From positions 1-64,000 of the forward strand of contig CAYZHY010000003.1 in NCBI GenBank assembly GCA_964477525.1: a DNA stretch of 64,000 bases. Direction: 5' to 3'. The position numbers were made by a program, and so were the translations under genes. Positions 14,937-24,073 of the stretch are shown here, piece by piece. The notes beneath the pieces are model-generated. The model was not told the DNA's origin. It saw nothing but the letters and a program-made list of their open reading frames with translations, and did not search any database. Source of the stretch: PCC-9228 sp964477525 (GTDB taxonomy: Bacteria > Cyanobacteriota > Cyanobacteriia > Cyanobacteriales > PCC-9228). The number at the start of each line of letters is the position of its first letter. Within the stretch, counting starts at the first letter, position 1.

Positions 14937-17582
14937 ATGCTGAGGAAAATTTGGCAGTGGCTCAAGCGGATGTTTCGTCGCTTATTTTCCCGTCGCCGCC
15001 AACCAGGTTCCCATCCATCGGTTGCCTCAATGCCTTCTACATCTCGTTCCGAACCCCTTAGCCATACGGAACTGGAATATTACTTCATGCAATTGCTCGA
15101 TGGTGTGGAAAAAGGATGGAACCAAACCCAAGTTCGGCGTTTTTTCTATGCTTTTCGCGATCGCGTTTCCCACGAACAATGGCTCTCGTGGCTGCAAAAC
15201 TTTGGCCACCAATTATTGGAAGCCGCTGTTCCCAACCACGAACTGGCCCGTCGCCTTAAAAAACTCGCCCAGGTTAGCGACCCAGAAATCGCCAGCATTG
15301 CCGATGAAATCGGTACCCAATTGTTAGAACGGGAACTCCCCGCTGGTCAGCTAGAAACCTATTTTGACCAAGGAATGGACAAGTTGGAAGCGGGAGAATA
15401 CGAAGCCGCCCTGCAATTATTTGACCAGGTCTTATTATACGATGACAACCACTACCGTGCCTGGATTAACCGTGGCAATGCCTTAGGCAATTTGGGACAA
15501 TTGGAAGCTGCGATCGCTTCTTACGAACGAGCGTTGGAACTCAAAGATGACGTGGCTGCTGCCTGGAGCAATCGTGGCGATGCGTTAGCCGATTTGGGGC
15601 GTTGGCAAGAAGCTGCCCGCAGTTGGCAAAAATCGGTGGAAATTCGACCCAATCATGCCAAAACTTGGTTCAATCGCGGCATCGCTTTGGGGGCACATTT
15701 GGGAAATTGGGAAGAAGCTCTGCATTGTTGGGACCGAGCTGCGGAACTGACCCCCGATGACGTACAAATTTGGTTTAACCGTGGCATTGCCTTCAGTGCC
15801 CTTGCACGCTGGGAACAAGCCCTCGATAGCTGGCAGCGAGTTCTTCAACTCAACCCCCATTCCAGAGAAGCCTGGATTAATAAAGGCGTAGCATTGCAAA
15901 AATTAGGACGTTACGAAGAAGCCATCGAAGCCAACAACCAAGCCATTGGTTTGCATGCTGCCCCCAAACAAGCATCTTCGAGCCATGCCAGCGTAGAATC
16001 TCTGGATGTAGAAGTCAACGCCAACGCCACCCAACCCACATCTACCTTTCTCCAAGGAACTGAAGAGGCAGCGACCGAACCTATAGACCAAGTTGACGAA
16101 GCTTCCGGAGAAGAGGAGGAAAATGATAGCGATCCCCCCGAGGATACGCCCACATTGCTATTAGATTTACCCAACGAAGTTCCCCCATCCGGCGAATCTC
16201 CAACGGCAGCTTCCGAGAAAGCTGACAGCAAGTCAGTGGAAAAATTGGTACACGAAGACCCAGCTGCTGCTTGGGAACTGGCGGAAACCCAAAAATATGT
16301 TGCCGTACAACAAATTCTGCATGGCAGTACGGTTGGCGAAAACGAACGAGCGAGCTACCAAAACCTACAGCAACTGTTAGATGCCAATACGGCTGCTATT
16401 TCTTGGTACTTGGGACAGGAAAATATTATCGCCTTTATCCTCAAACACAACCAACAGCCCATTGCCCTGGAAATACCATTTTCAACCACTGCAACCACTG
16501 AAACCATTCCCGATCCGTGGCTGGAATCGTCTTCGCCAACCCCACATCGCGAACCCCCCGTTTTTCATTTACAAGCTTGGTTGCGGGAATTTTTTCAGGG
16601 ATTCGCCCATCGCCAAACCAACCAAATGCATCTGTGGCAACAGGAAATGAGCGATCGCTTGGTTCATCTGAGCGAAATTTTAGGCATTAACCGTTTGTTA
16701 CCCCATTTAGAAGAGGTCAACCGGTTGGTTTTAATTCCCCACCAGGTTTTGCATTTGTTTCCTTTTGATGCTCTATTTCCCGATTTTGCTATTACCCAAC
16801 TGCCCAATGCCCCCACTGCAGAGATGCTTTCGCAACGCCAGGTAACGGAATTTTCGGCCTTTGTTGGTGCTGAATCCGATCGCGAATCAGTTCGATATAG
16901 CGAAATCGAAACCGCTGCCATTGCGGGGATGTTTTCCCAATCTCGCTGTTTGTCAGCCACAGAATGTCGGACCCGTTCTCTCAAATCTACCCTCGCTGAT
17001 GGCGGCGATATTTTTCATTTTGCCAGCGAATTTATCCACTATCCCCACCAACCTATGGCTTCGGGTTGGCAACTGTCTCAAGGTGAATTTTTATCTGTTG
17101 GAGAACTTTTTGGGGAACTCGCTTCTTTCCCTTTGGTTTGTTTGTCTGCTTGTCAGCTCCAACTTCCCGAACTTGGGCACAGCAAAACCGAAGCAAGCGA
17201 TTCTCTGATGGAATGGATGGGGATTGCCAATGCCTTTTTGGCAAGGGGGTCTAGCTACGTTTTGTACGCGCTGTGGCAAGTGGAAGAAATTTCGACCACG
17301 CTGTTGGTGGTGCGTTTTTACCAGCTTTTGTTGGAATCCACATCCCCAGCAGAAGCTTTGCAACAAGCCAAACAATGGTTGCGTACTCGTACCTATGGGG
17401 ATTTGGCTTCTTGGCAGCTAAATTTAGCCCAGCAATTGGCTACAACGGCTCCAGAATGTAGCGAGGAGTTGGAAATTGCTGCTGATGTAGCTCGCACTCG
17501 TGCTAATAAAATGGGGTCGGAATACTGTCCTTATGCCCATCCGTACTATTGGGCTGGTTTTGTTCTTTCTGGAAAAGTGTAG
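14937..17582 (+). CDS. TPR-CHAT protein (caspase-like fold)
   Basis: An 881-residue protein. The start is the ATG at 14937 because AAGGAG lies seven bases upstream. A basic N-terminus is followed by a conserved helical region, then about six TPR units (about residues 140-345), then an acidic, low-complexity linker (about 350-430). A CHAT domain fills about 545-880. CHAT peptidases use a His/Cys pair. The Cys is present in L-S-A-C-Q. The usual H-x-x-x-H-G site reads H-F-A-S-E-F, so the catalytic His seems to be replaced. TPR-CHAT proteins are frequent in cyanobacteria, and some are proteases in defence or cell death. Here an adaptor role without protease activity is as likely. Confidence 0.85.
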   Translation: MLRKIWQWLKRMFRRLFSRRRQPGSHPSVASMPSTSRSEPLSHTELEYYFMQLLDGVEKGWNQTQVRRFFYAFRDRVSHEQWLSWLQNFGHQLLEAAVPNHELARRLKKLAQVSDPEIASIADEIGTQLLERELPAGQLETYFDQGMDKLEAGEYEAALQLFDQVLLYDDNHYRAWINRGNALGNLGQLEAAIASYERALELKDDVAAAWSNRGDALADLGRWQEAARSWQKSVEIRPNHAKTWFNRGIALGAHLGNWEEALHCWDRAAELTPDDVQIWFNRGIAFSALARWEQALDSWQRVLQLNPHSREAWINKGVALQKLGRYEEAIEANNQAIGLHAAPKQASSSHASVESLDVEVNANATQPTSTFLQGTEEAATEPIDQVDEASGEEEENDSDPPEDTPTLLLDLPNEVPPSGESPTAASEKADSKSVEKLVHEDPAAAWELAETQKYVAVQQILHGSTVGENERASYQNLQQLLDANTAAISWYLGQENIIAFILKHNQQPIALEIPFSTTATTETIPDPWLESSSPTPHREPPVFHLQAWLREFFQGFAHRQTNQMHLWQQEMSDRLVHLSEILGINRLLPHLEEVNRLVLIPHQVLHLFPFDALFPDFAITQLPNAPTAEMLSQRQVTEFSAFVGAESDRESVRYSEIETAAIAGMFSQSRCLSATECRTRSLKSTLADGGDIFHFASEFIHYPHQPMASGWQLSQGEFLSVGELFGELASFPLVCLSACQLQLPELGHSKTEASDSLMEWMGIANAFLARGSSYVLYALWQVEEISTTLLVVRFYQLLLESTSPAEALQQAKQWLRTRTYGDLASWQLNLAQQLATTAPECSEELEIAADVARTRANKMGSEYCPYAHPYYWAGFVLSGKV

Positions 17583-17615
17583 TTTTTTTCCATCAATTGG
17601 CTATCATAAGCGATA

Positions 17616-18071
17616 ATGAAATTTCAAACAAACAACCAGAAAACAATGCGATCGCAAATTCCTCTAACACCACAAGACACTGTCACCATTCAGGCGTTTG
17701 TCAATGCTTTGGCTCGTTCCTCTGTAGCTTTAGAACCCTTACAGCCGCAACTTTATGCCATTGGCGAAAAAATTGCCCAGCAACAATCTTGTTTGGTGCA
17801 ATGCATCCGCTCTTCGATCTCCAAAAATCCCCAACTTGCTAAAAGTTACCGTCAAGAACGAATGCAGTTACGACCGTACGAAAAAGCTTTGGCTGGTAAA
17901 ACCGAACTATCCGATGGGGAATTTGATTGGCTACAAAAACAACTGCTCGATTTGGGGGAAATTTTGCGATCGCCCGATTTACCCGTTCAAATTATGACCT
18001 ATAAAAATCGAGCCAATCACTTTATAGAATTCCAAGACAATGTAGCCGCCAATTTTAGGTTGGATGGCTAA
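17616..18071 (+). CDS. Unknown helical protein
   Basis: A 151-residue soluble protein, largely alpha-helical by composition, with no signal peptide, membrane segment or recognisable motif. It lies 33 bp after the TPR-CHAT gene in the same direction and may share its transcript. The ATG at 17616 or the one at 17646 could be the start; neither has a clear Shine-Dalgarno sequence. I do not recognise the family. Confidence 0.55.
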   Translation: MKFQTNNQKTMRSQIPLTPQDTVTIQAFVNALARSSVALEPLQPQLYAIGEKIAQQQSCLVQCIRSSISKNPQLAKSYRQERMQLRPYEKALAGKTELSDGEFDWLQKQLLDLGEILRSPDLPVQIMTYKNRANHFIEFQDNVAANFRLDG

Positions 18072-18074
18072 AAA

Positions 18075-18383
18075 TTACCTTGATTCTTGAAAACTTTCTA
18101 GAGAGTCTAACATTTGGGGTAATTGGTTCAAAAGTTCGTTAATTTCCCGTTCGTCGCGATAGTTTTCTCCTTCGCAAGGGCGATGGAGACGAACGCTTGC
18201 TAAGAATTTTTTCTGCATTTTTGTAGCTCGATCGCAGAAAAATCTATTCTGGCTAGCATGCCTGTTGGCCTCTTGGAAAGATCTTTGCATGGCTATCTCC
18301 CTAGTATCTCTTTCAAGACAAACATCTGCAAGTAGTAAGCTTTTGTTTGTCTCTATTTCTATTGTTCCCGATTTTGCACTCAA
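18075..18383 (-). CDS. Doubtful small ORF, convergent with the preceding gene
   Basis: A 102-codon frame whose only full-length start is a TTG at 18383; the first ATG would leave about 70 residues. The predicted product is charged, with several Cys and Arg residues and no known motif. It ends three bases from the stop of the opposite-strand gene. It is kept because the space is otherwise empty and the composition is not absurd for a protein. Confidence 0.3.
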   Translation of the reverse strand: MSAKSGTIEIETNKSLLLADVCLERDTREIAMQRSFQEANRHASQNRFFCDRATKMQKKFLASVRLHRPCEGENYRDEREINELLNQLPQMLDSLESFQESR

Positions 18384-18821
18384 AATCCTGATTTTTTGTA
18401 AAAATTAATATTTCCTGACATTTGGGCAAGCGATGGCCAACCAACAACCTAGTCGTAAACGGCAATCGAGCTATTTTATTTTCAGAATCTTTCAGAATCG
18501 CGGTATTTTTTTAATGATGAAACCAATGTAAGCATGAATGCTATTTCTTCTGCATTTTTGAAAATAGAATCTAAGCTTTTTTTTAATTTTCTTGATAAAA
18601 AATTGCAATAAGTTGCTACAAAAACAGCCATTTGCCTGTCATTTCATACAATTTTTGTAGCCGTCTTATCAAGGGAGATGGGGCGTTTCCAAGCGATCGC
18701 TATTTCCAAAACATACAAAACCACCCCAGCTTCCATTCCCGCACCTGCAAAACTTGCTTTACAATTGAAACTTGTATCTGAAGATACAGACAAACCAGCA
18801 GATATAACCCTTTGTTTTTTT
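18384..18821. other. AT-rich intergenic region
   Basis: I see no gene or clear structured element. A short direct repeat (CAGAATC twice near 18484) and long T-runs are the only features. The last part presumably carries the promoter of the DUF938 gene. Confidence 0.5.
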
Positions 18822-19460
18822 ATGAGCGACGCCAAACGTTCTGCGCCTGCTACCCAACGCAACCGAGAACCCATTCTCCAAGTTTTGCAGCGGGTGTTAC
18901 CAACTGAGGGAACTGTTTTAGAAGTTGGTAGCGGTACGGGAGAACATGCCATTTTTTTTGCCCCGCGACTGCAACCCAGGCAGTGGCAACCCAGCGACGT
19001 TGATTCCGAATCGCTGGCCAGCATTTCTGCTTGGATGCAAGAATATCCTTGCGAGAACCTCCATCCACCTTTAGAGTTAGACATACGCGATGCCAGTTGG
19101 TGCGTAGAACGTGGGAAAGGCCATGCTTTGCAGGTAGCCCCCATTACCGCGATCGCGAGTATCAATACCATTCATATTGCTCCTTGGTCGGCAACGGAAG
19201 GTTTGATGGCAGGGGCCGGTCGCATTTTGCCTTCAGGGGGAATTTTGTACCTGTACGGTCCTTTCCAACGCAACGGTAGACATACAGCACCCAGCAACGA
19301 AAGTTTCGATGCTTCCCTGCGTTTTCAAAATCCCGAGTGGGGGATACGCCATTTAGAAGATGTCATAAATGTGGCACAAGCCAACCAACTTGAGTTTCTA
19401 GAAACGGTGGATATGCCTGCCAACAATTTTTCGGTGGTCTTTCAAAGAAAAAATCTATAA
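18822..19460 (+). CDS. DUF938 family SAM-dependent methyltransferase-like protein
   Basis: A 212-residue cytoplasmic protein. It opens with the family pattern S-A-x-A-T-x-R-N-R-E-P-I-L and carries the SAM-binding loop L-E-V-G-S-G-T-G-E-H-A. Downstream marks are P-S-D-V-D, I-N-x-I-H-I-A-P-W and L-Y-G-P-F. Members occur in bacteria and animals, but no substrate is established. The start chosen is the ATG at 18822; the frame is open 48 codons further upstream without family similarity. It precedes the DUF554 gene by three bases, so the two form an operon. Confidence 0.85.
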   Translation: MSDAKRSAPATQRNREPILQVLQRVLPTEGTVLEVGSGTGEHAIFFAPRLQPRQWQPSDVDSESLASISAWMQEYPCENLHPPLELDIRDASWCVERGKGHALQVAPITAIASINTIHIAPWSATEGLMAGAGRILPSGGILYLYGPFQRNGRHTAPSNESFDASLRFQNPEWGIRHLEDVINVAQANQLEFLETVDMPANNFSVVFQRKNL

Positions 19461-19463
19461 CCT

Positions 19464-20216
19464 ATGCTTGCGATTGGCGAATTTTGGGCAAAAACCAGCG
19501 GTACGTGGATCAATATTGCCACCGTGGCCATAGGAACGACATTGGGGTTATTGGTTCGCCAGCGGTTGAGCGATCGCATGCAGAAAATTATTACTCAGGG
19601 CATCGGCTTGACTACCTTACCCCTCGGTTTGACCATGGCAAACGATTTGACCAAGGTAGAGGTGGGGACCATCAATGGCGTGGTTTTGGGATTGCTGGCG
19701 ATGGTAGTGGGAGGCATTTTGGGAGAATGGTGGGAAATCGAAGAACGGTTGGCTGCTGTGGGCAACTGGTTGAAAGTGCATTTTCGCGGGCAAGGGAAAT
19801 TTGCTGAAGGTTTTGTGGCGGCGAGTTTGATTTTCTGCGTCGGTCCGCTGGCTCTCATTGGTAGCCTCAAAAATGGATTGGAAGGAGACGACACCCTGCT
19901 GACGGTGAAAGCGACCCTCGATGGTATTACGTCGGTAGCCCTGACCAGTAGTTACGGGATTGGCGTTGGTTTTTCCATTTTGACTATTTTTGTCTATCAA
20001 GGAGGCGTTTCTGTGGCAGCAGGTTTGTTTGCCGATACCTTGGTTGAGCCCAATAACAATCCGTACGTTCTCATGGTGACGGGGGTGGGAGGTTTGAGCA
20101 TTCTCGGAATTGGTATCAATTTGCTGGATATAGGAAAAATTCGGGTTGCTTCGTTTTTACCGTCTCTGTTGCTGGCACCAATATTTTTTGCTCTCAGCGA
20201 TCGCTGGTTTGGATAA
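19464..20216 (+). CDS. DUF554 (YqgA-like) membrane protein
   Basis: A 250-residue integral membrane protein with about seven hydrophobic segments. It has the family marks G-T-x-x-N at the N-terminus (here W-I-N-I-A-T-V-A-I-G-T), a central F-C-V-G-P-L-A-L-I-G-S and G-D-D-T-L-L-T-V-K-A-x-L-D-G. It is probably a transporter-like protein of unknown cargo. It follows the DUF938 gene directly and ends at a strong two-way terminator. Confidence 0.85.
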   Translation: MLAIGEFWAKTSGTWINIATVAIGTTLGLLVRQRLSDRMQKIITQGIGLTTLPLGLTMANDLTKVEVGTINGVVLGLLAMVVGGILGEWWEIEERLAAVGNWLKVHFRGQGKFAEGFVAASLIFCVGPLALIGSLKNGLEGDDTLLTVKATLDGITSVALTSSYGIGVGFSILTIFVYQGGVSVAAGLFADTLVEPNNNPYVLMVTGVGGLSILGIGINLLDIGKIRVASFLPSLLLAPIFFALSDRWFG

Positions 20217-20272
20217 AAAAAAACTGCGATATTTAGCTTGCCAAGAAACAAGCCAACCATCGCAGTTTTGAC
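20217..20272. terminator. Bidirectional terminator between convergent genes
   Basis: AAAACTGCGAT (20220-20230) pairs with ATCGCAGTTTT (20259-20269): 11 perfect pairs with A-run and T-run ends. A shorter GCTTG/CAAGC helix lies inside the loop. It serves the DUF554 gene rightward and the MoeB gene leftward. Confidence 0.85.
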
Positions 20273-20294
20273 AAATCAAACTGGAAACAAAACT

Positions 20295-21485
20295 TTAGTA
20301 TTCCGGTATGGAAGGATCGATTTCCCGACTCCAGGCCGTGATGCCGCCTTTGACGTTGTTGCCTTCAATGCCAGCTTTTTCTTTCAATAGCTGCAACGCC
20401 CAAGCGGAACGTCCTCCCATTTTGCAGTGGGCAATCAATTGTTTGTTTCCTTGCCCGTTGCCATCAATGAGTTCTTTCACCTTTTGGATCCCTTCACCAT
20501 TTTCAATTTCTGGCAAAGGAACCAATTGGGCTTGGGGAATATTGGCAATTTCGTACTCGTTGGGATTGCGAACGTCGATCAACACGTAATCGTTGCGATC
20601 GCTGTCCAGGATTTTCTTGAGTTCGTGAACGTCCATTTCCGGGATTTCCTGACGTTTCCGTTCTTCTTCCTCTTGAGCTTGAGGAATGCCACAGAACTGT
20701 TCGTAGTCAATCAGCTTGTCAATAACCGGACGTTCGGGGTTGGGACGCAGTTTGAGTTCCCGGAAAGTCATATTCAGGGAATCGTACAGCAACAAGCGAC
20801 CGCTTAGCGTACTGCCGGCACCCAAAATAATTTTGACGGTTTCGGTGGCCTGAATGGTACCGACCAATCCCGGCAAAATGCCCAGAACGCCACCTTCAGC
20901 ACAGGAAGGCACCATTCCCGGCGGTGGGGGTTCGGGATACAAGTCGCGATAGTTGGGACCACCCTGGTAGTTAAAGACAGTTGCCTGTCCTTCAAAGCGG
21001 AAGATGGAACCGTAGACGTTGGGTTTGTCTAACAGAACGCAGGCATCGTTGACCAAGTACCGCGTGGGGAAGTTATCCGTACCGTCTACCACCACATCGT
21101 AAGGTTCGATAATGTCGAGAGCATTTTCCGAACTGAGTTGAGTTTCGTACAAATCCACTTGACAGGATGGGTTGATGTCCAAAATTCGTTGTTTGGCCGA
21201 TTGAATTTTGGGTTTGTCCACCCAGCTCGTACCGTGGATGACCTGTCGCTGGAGGTTGGAACGGTCAACCACGTCAAAGTCCACGATGCCAATGCGTCCG
21301 ACGCCAGCTGCCGCTAGGTACAGCAATAAAGGAGAACCCAAACCACCCGTACCGATACACAAGACGCTAGCGGCTTTCAGGCGTTTTTGGCCTTCCACGC
21401 CTACCTCTGGAAGGATGAGGTGGCGGGAATATCTTTCGTATTCTTCTCGCGTCAGTTGAACCTCGTCGAGATTGGGATTGAGCAT
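20295..21485 (-). CDS. moeB: E1-like adenylyltransferase with C-terminal rhodanese (MoeB/ThiF type)
   Basis: A 396-residue protein. Residues 1-265 are a ThiF/MoeB adenylyltransferase: R-Y-S-R-H, the ATP loop G-T-G-G-L-G-S-P, D-x-V-x-x-S-N-L-Q-R-Q, D-x-T-D-N-F and the thiol site S-C-A-E-G-G-V-L-G. A rhodanese domain follows from about residue 285 with D-V-R-N-P-x-E and the active Cys in A-H-C-K-M-G-G-R-S. Such fusions activate a ubiquitin-like sulfur carrier (MoaD/ThiS) and load it with sulfur. The zinc-binding C-x-x-C pairs of classical MoeB are absent. It lies downstream of the JAMM protease gene on the same strand; no carrier gene is adjacent. Confidence 0.88.
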   Translation of the reverse strand: MLNPNLDEVQLTREEYERYSRHLILPEVGVEGQKRLKAASVLCIGTGGLGSPLLLYLAAAGVGRIGIVDFDVVDRSNLQRQVIHGTSWVDKPKIQSAKQRILDINPSCQVDLYETQLSSENALDIIEPYDVVVDGTDNFPTRYLVNDACVLLDKPNVYGSIFRFEGQATVFNYQGGPNYRDLYPEPPPPGMVPSCAEGGVLGILPGLVGTIQATETVKIILGAGSTLSGRLLLYDSLNMTFRELKLRPNPERPVIDKLIDYEQFCGIPQAQEEEERKRQEIPEMDVHELKKILDSDRNDYVLIDVRNPNEYEIANIPQAQLVPLPEIENGEGIQKVKELIDGNGQGNKQLIAHCKMGGRSAWALQLLKEKAGIEGNNVKGGITAWSREIDPSIPEY

Positions 21486-21573
21486 AGTTAAGAGACTTGG
21501 AAATCAGGTTCGTTCGGCGTTCAAATCGTCCGAGCCAATTAGAATATTCATTCTACCTTACCGTAGGTAAATT

Positions 21574-22032
21574 TTAGGGCAAAATATGAATTTCTTCATG
21601 TTGAAATTGATGCTGCGGGTCCAAGCGCCAACTAAATAAATCTGTGGCTTTTCCTTGGCGAATGGAAACAATAATGTAGGAAAATTCGGGCCAGGCATAT
21701 TTGCGGTCAAATTCCGAGGGAAAGGCGGGATGGTCGGGGTGGGAGTGGTAAACACCAATAATTTGCAGGCTGCGATCGCGGGCATCTTTTTGTACTTGCA
21801 ACATGACTTTGGGGTCGATGGTGTATTGGCGTTCTTTGGTGGCATGGGGATCGGCTTCAAAAGCCTCTGTCGCTGTTTCCCCCCACATATTTTCCATGGG
21901 GAAAGTTTCTAACAGAATTTCGCCGTTATCTTGAAAGTTTCCCAACAACAAACCACAACATTCGTAGGGATAGGTTGTTTCTCCATGCTGGCGAATAGCG
22001 TGTAGGTGTTTTTGAGCGGTTTGTAAGGTCAA
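21574..22032 (-). CDS. JAMM/MPN+ metalloprotease (M67 family)
   Basis: A 152-residue protein with a complete zinc-protease signature: E24 in Y-E-C-C-G-L-L-L-G, then H96-x-H98-x7-S106-x-x-D109. In bacteria such proteases process ubiquitin-like sulfur carriers (a C-terminal extension is removed from MoaD or ThiS-type proteins) or cleave cysteine from carriers. The neighbouring E1-rhodanese gene downstream supports that role. Its ATG overlaps the aroA stop by four bases, so it is translationally coupled to aroA; that link looks like shared transcription rather than shared chemistry. Confidence 0.88.
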   Translation of the reverse strand: MTLQTAQKHLHAIRQHGETTYPYECCGLLLGNFQDNGEILLETFPMENMWGETATEAFEADPHATKERQYTIDPKVMLQVQKDARDRSLQIIGVYHSHPDHPAFPSEFDRKYAWPEFSYIIVSIRQGKATDLFSWRLDPQHQFQHEEIHILP

Positions 22033-23378
22033 GATGGGCTGTTGCCTCCCGCAACGATGGTTTGCAATGTTTGTAGGAAATTGGGATAGGAAATCGCAGC
22101 AGAACGCGCACCGTCGATGGTGGTGGTTCCGGAGGCATTTAAAGCCGCGATCGCCAAACTCATGGCTATCCGATGGTCGTCGTAGCTTTCCACCTCCACC
22201 CCCTGCAAGGGCGTACCGCCGGTAATTTCCAAACCATCTGGCAGTTCGTCGATTTGGGCACCCATGCGATTGAGCTGTTGGGCCATACCTGCCAAGCGAT
22301 CGCTTTCTTTGACCCGCAACTCCGCCGCATCGCGAATGACGGTGGTTCCTTTTGCAAATACCGCTGCTACGGCTAAAATCGGAATTTCATCAATCGCTCT
22401 GGGAACGATATCGCCGGCAATTTTGGTGGCTTGTAGCTGGCTGCCCCGGATGCGAATATCGGCCACCGGTTCCCCAGCTACGGTTCGCTGGTTTTGCAAC
22501 TGCATATCCGCTTCCATCTGTTGCAAAGCATCTAAAACCCCAGTGCGCGTGGGATTCACTCCCACATTTTTTACCACCAGTTCCGAGTTGGGGACGATCG
22601 CAGCAGCCACCAGCCAAAATGCTGCCGAACTAATATCGCCGGGAACGACAATCGTTTGCCCTTGTAGGTCTGCGGGTCCGGAAACCGTAACGCTACGTTG
22701 GTGGGGGTCTACATCAATAGATGCGCCAAAGGCTTTCAACATGCGTTCGCTGTGGTCGCGGGAGATGGCTGGTTCGATGACGGTGGTTTTGCCTTCGGCG
22801 GTCAATCCCGCCAGGAGAATGCAGGATTTTACCTGGGCGGAAGCGACGGGGGAATGGTACTGGGTGGGTTGGAGGCGTTTGCCAACCATGGCTAGCGGGG
22901 CCACTCGGTTGCCCTGGCGACCCCAAATATTGGCCCCCATGGTTTGTAAGGGATTAATAACCCGGTCCATGGGGCGCGCGCGCAAGGATTTATCTCCGGT
23001 TACGGTAAAAAATTTATCCGGCTGGCTGGCTAAAATTCCCAGCATCAATCGCATGGTAGTGCCGGAGTTGCCGGCGTTGAGAACATCTTCTGGTTCCTGT
23101 AGCTGCCCGGTTCCCATACCGCGTATCCGAACTTGTTCTTCGTTGAGGGGGGAAATGTCGGCACCGCAAGCTTGGAAACAGGCTGCCGTACTGCGGGGGT
23201 CTTCTCCTAACAGCAAACCGCGAACGATGGTTTCGCCACTCGCGATCGCCCCTAGCATGAGGGCGCGGTGGGAAATGGATTTATCTCCAGGAACTTGAAT
23301 GGTTCCTGCTAGGGCCACGTCTTCATTAGCTCCCTGGCGAATGGTTAAATATTGTTCTTGTTCGGTGATTTGGACCAT
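22029..23378 (-). CDS. aroA: 3-phosphoshikimate 1-carboxyvinyltransferase (EPSP synthase)
   Basis: A 449-residue enzyme of the shikimate pathway joining phosphoenolpyruvate to shikimate-3-phosphate. Clear signatures are G-D-K-S-I-S-H-R near residue 32, N-A-G-N-S-G-T-T-M-R-L, and L-R-V-K-E-S-D-R-L near residue 353. Several substituted positions around the active loop (A-G-N-S-G-T) place it with class II-like enzymes. It is the first gene of the leftward aroA-JAMM-moeB cluster and supplies the same pathway as aroC (37702) and then pheA and trpC. Confidence 0.95.
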   Translation of the reverse strand: MVQITEQEQYLTIRQGANEDVALAGTIQVPGDKSISHRALMLGAIASGETIVRGLLLGEDPRSTAACFQACGADISPLNEEQVRIRGMGTGQLQEPEDVLNAGNSGTTMRLMLGILASQPDKFFTVTGDKSLRARPMDRVINPLQTMGANIWGRQGNRVAPLAMVGKRLQPTQYHSPVASAQVKSCILLAGLTAEGKTTVIEPAISRDHSERMLKAFGASIDVDPHQRSVTVSGPADLQGQTIVVPGDISSAAFWLVAAAIVPNSELVVKNVGVNPTRTGVLDALQQMEADMQLQNQRTVAGEPVADIRIRGSQLQATKIAGDIVPRAIDEIPILAVAAVFAKGTTVIRDAAELRVKESDRLAGMAQQLNRMGAQIDELPDGLEITGGTPLQGVEVESYDDHRIAMSLAIAALNASGTTTIDGARSAAISYPNFLQTLQTIVAGGNSPS

Positions 23379-23562
23379 GAAACCGCTTGTTAAATTTTGA
23401 GCGTAGAAAGTTTCGCCGATTAGTTTACTCGATTTTTACTTTTTTTGAGGTGGTTGTAACGGTTGGTAAAACTGGTTTTTCGAGAACCAAGGCTGCTGTA
23501 TCGACTCAAGTTCGAGCTACACTAAAGTGGAAATCCATTGGCTAAGGCTGGGCTATCCCTCC

Positions 23563-24051
23563 ATGATTGCACATCACCGCAAACCCGTTTGTTTGTCCAT
23601 TATTTCTACAGATTTGCCCGTTGGCTCTGTGTTGGAAACGGCTGCGACTCTCTATCAGAAAGATACAAATCGATTTCACTTGTTGCTGAAAGAACCTCCC
23701 TTGCCAGAAATCGACCCCATTGCTTCTGACGAAGAGTCTGTGGGCGAAGAACCATCCAGTTCCCGCTTGCTGTGGTTGGAAATTTCCCCCCATCGGGTGA
23801 TTATGACCATGCAAGGCAACCAGGCGTTTAGCTACCGCCACCTGTGGCAGCAGCATACCTATGGGTTGAGTCGCTATTGGTTGCGCAGCTACGATTTCGG
23901 CGGTTACGGTCAAATTCGCTTGCGTAATTTTAACCGTTCTTTCGATCTAACGGGAACTCCTTTGCCTTCTCACTTACGGCTGGAATACGAACTTTGGTCG
24001 GATAAATTACCGATCGGTTGTTATGTTTTGAATTTGGAAATCCATCATTGA
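23563..24051 (+). CDS. Unknown soluble protein
   Basis: A 162-residue protein from the ATG at 23563; a GTG at 23527 would add 12 residues. It contains a cluster of acidic and serine residues near the middle and an aromatic-rich stretch Y-W-L-R-S-Y-D-F-G-G-Y-G. No signal peptide or membrane segment is evident. I believe it is a conserved cyanobacterial protein but cannot name a family. It stands alone, divergent from aroA. Confidence 0.6.
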   Translation: MIAHHRKPVCLSIISTDLPVGSVLETAATLYQKDTNRFHLLLKEPPLPEIDPIASDEESVGEEPSSSRLLWLEISPHRVIMTMQGNQAFSYRHLWQQHTYGLSRYWLRSYDFGGYGQIRLRNFNRSFDLTGTPLPSHLRLEYELWSDKLPIGCYVLNLEIHH

Positions 24052-24073
24052 AAAGGTTTTTTGTTCTTTTCGA

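Noticed and set aside
18644..19171. Long leftward frame (175 codons) across the DUF938 methyltransferase gene
   Set aside because: It is antisense to a gene with clear methyltransferase motifs and has no domain of its own.
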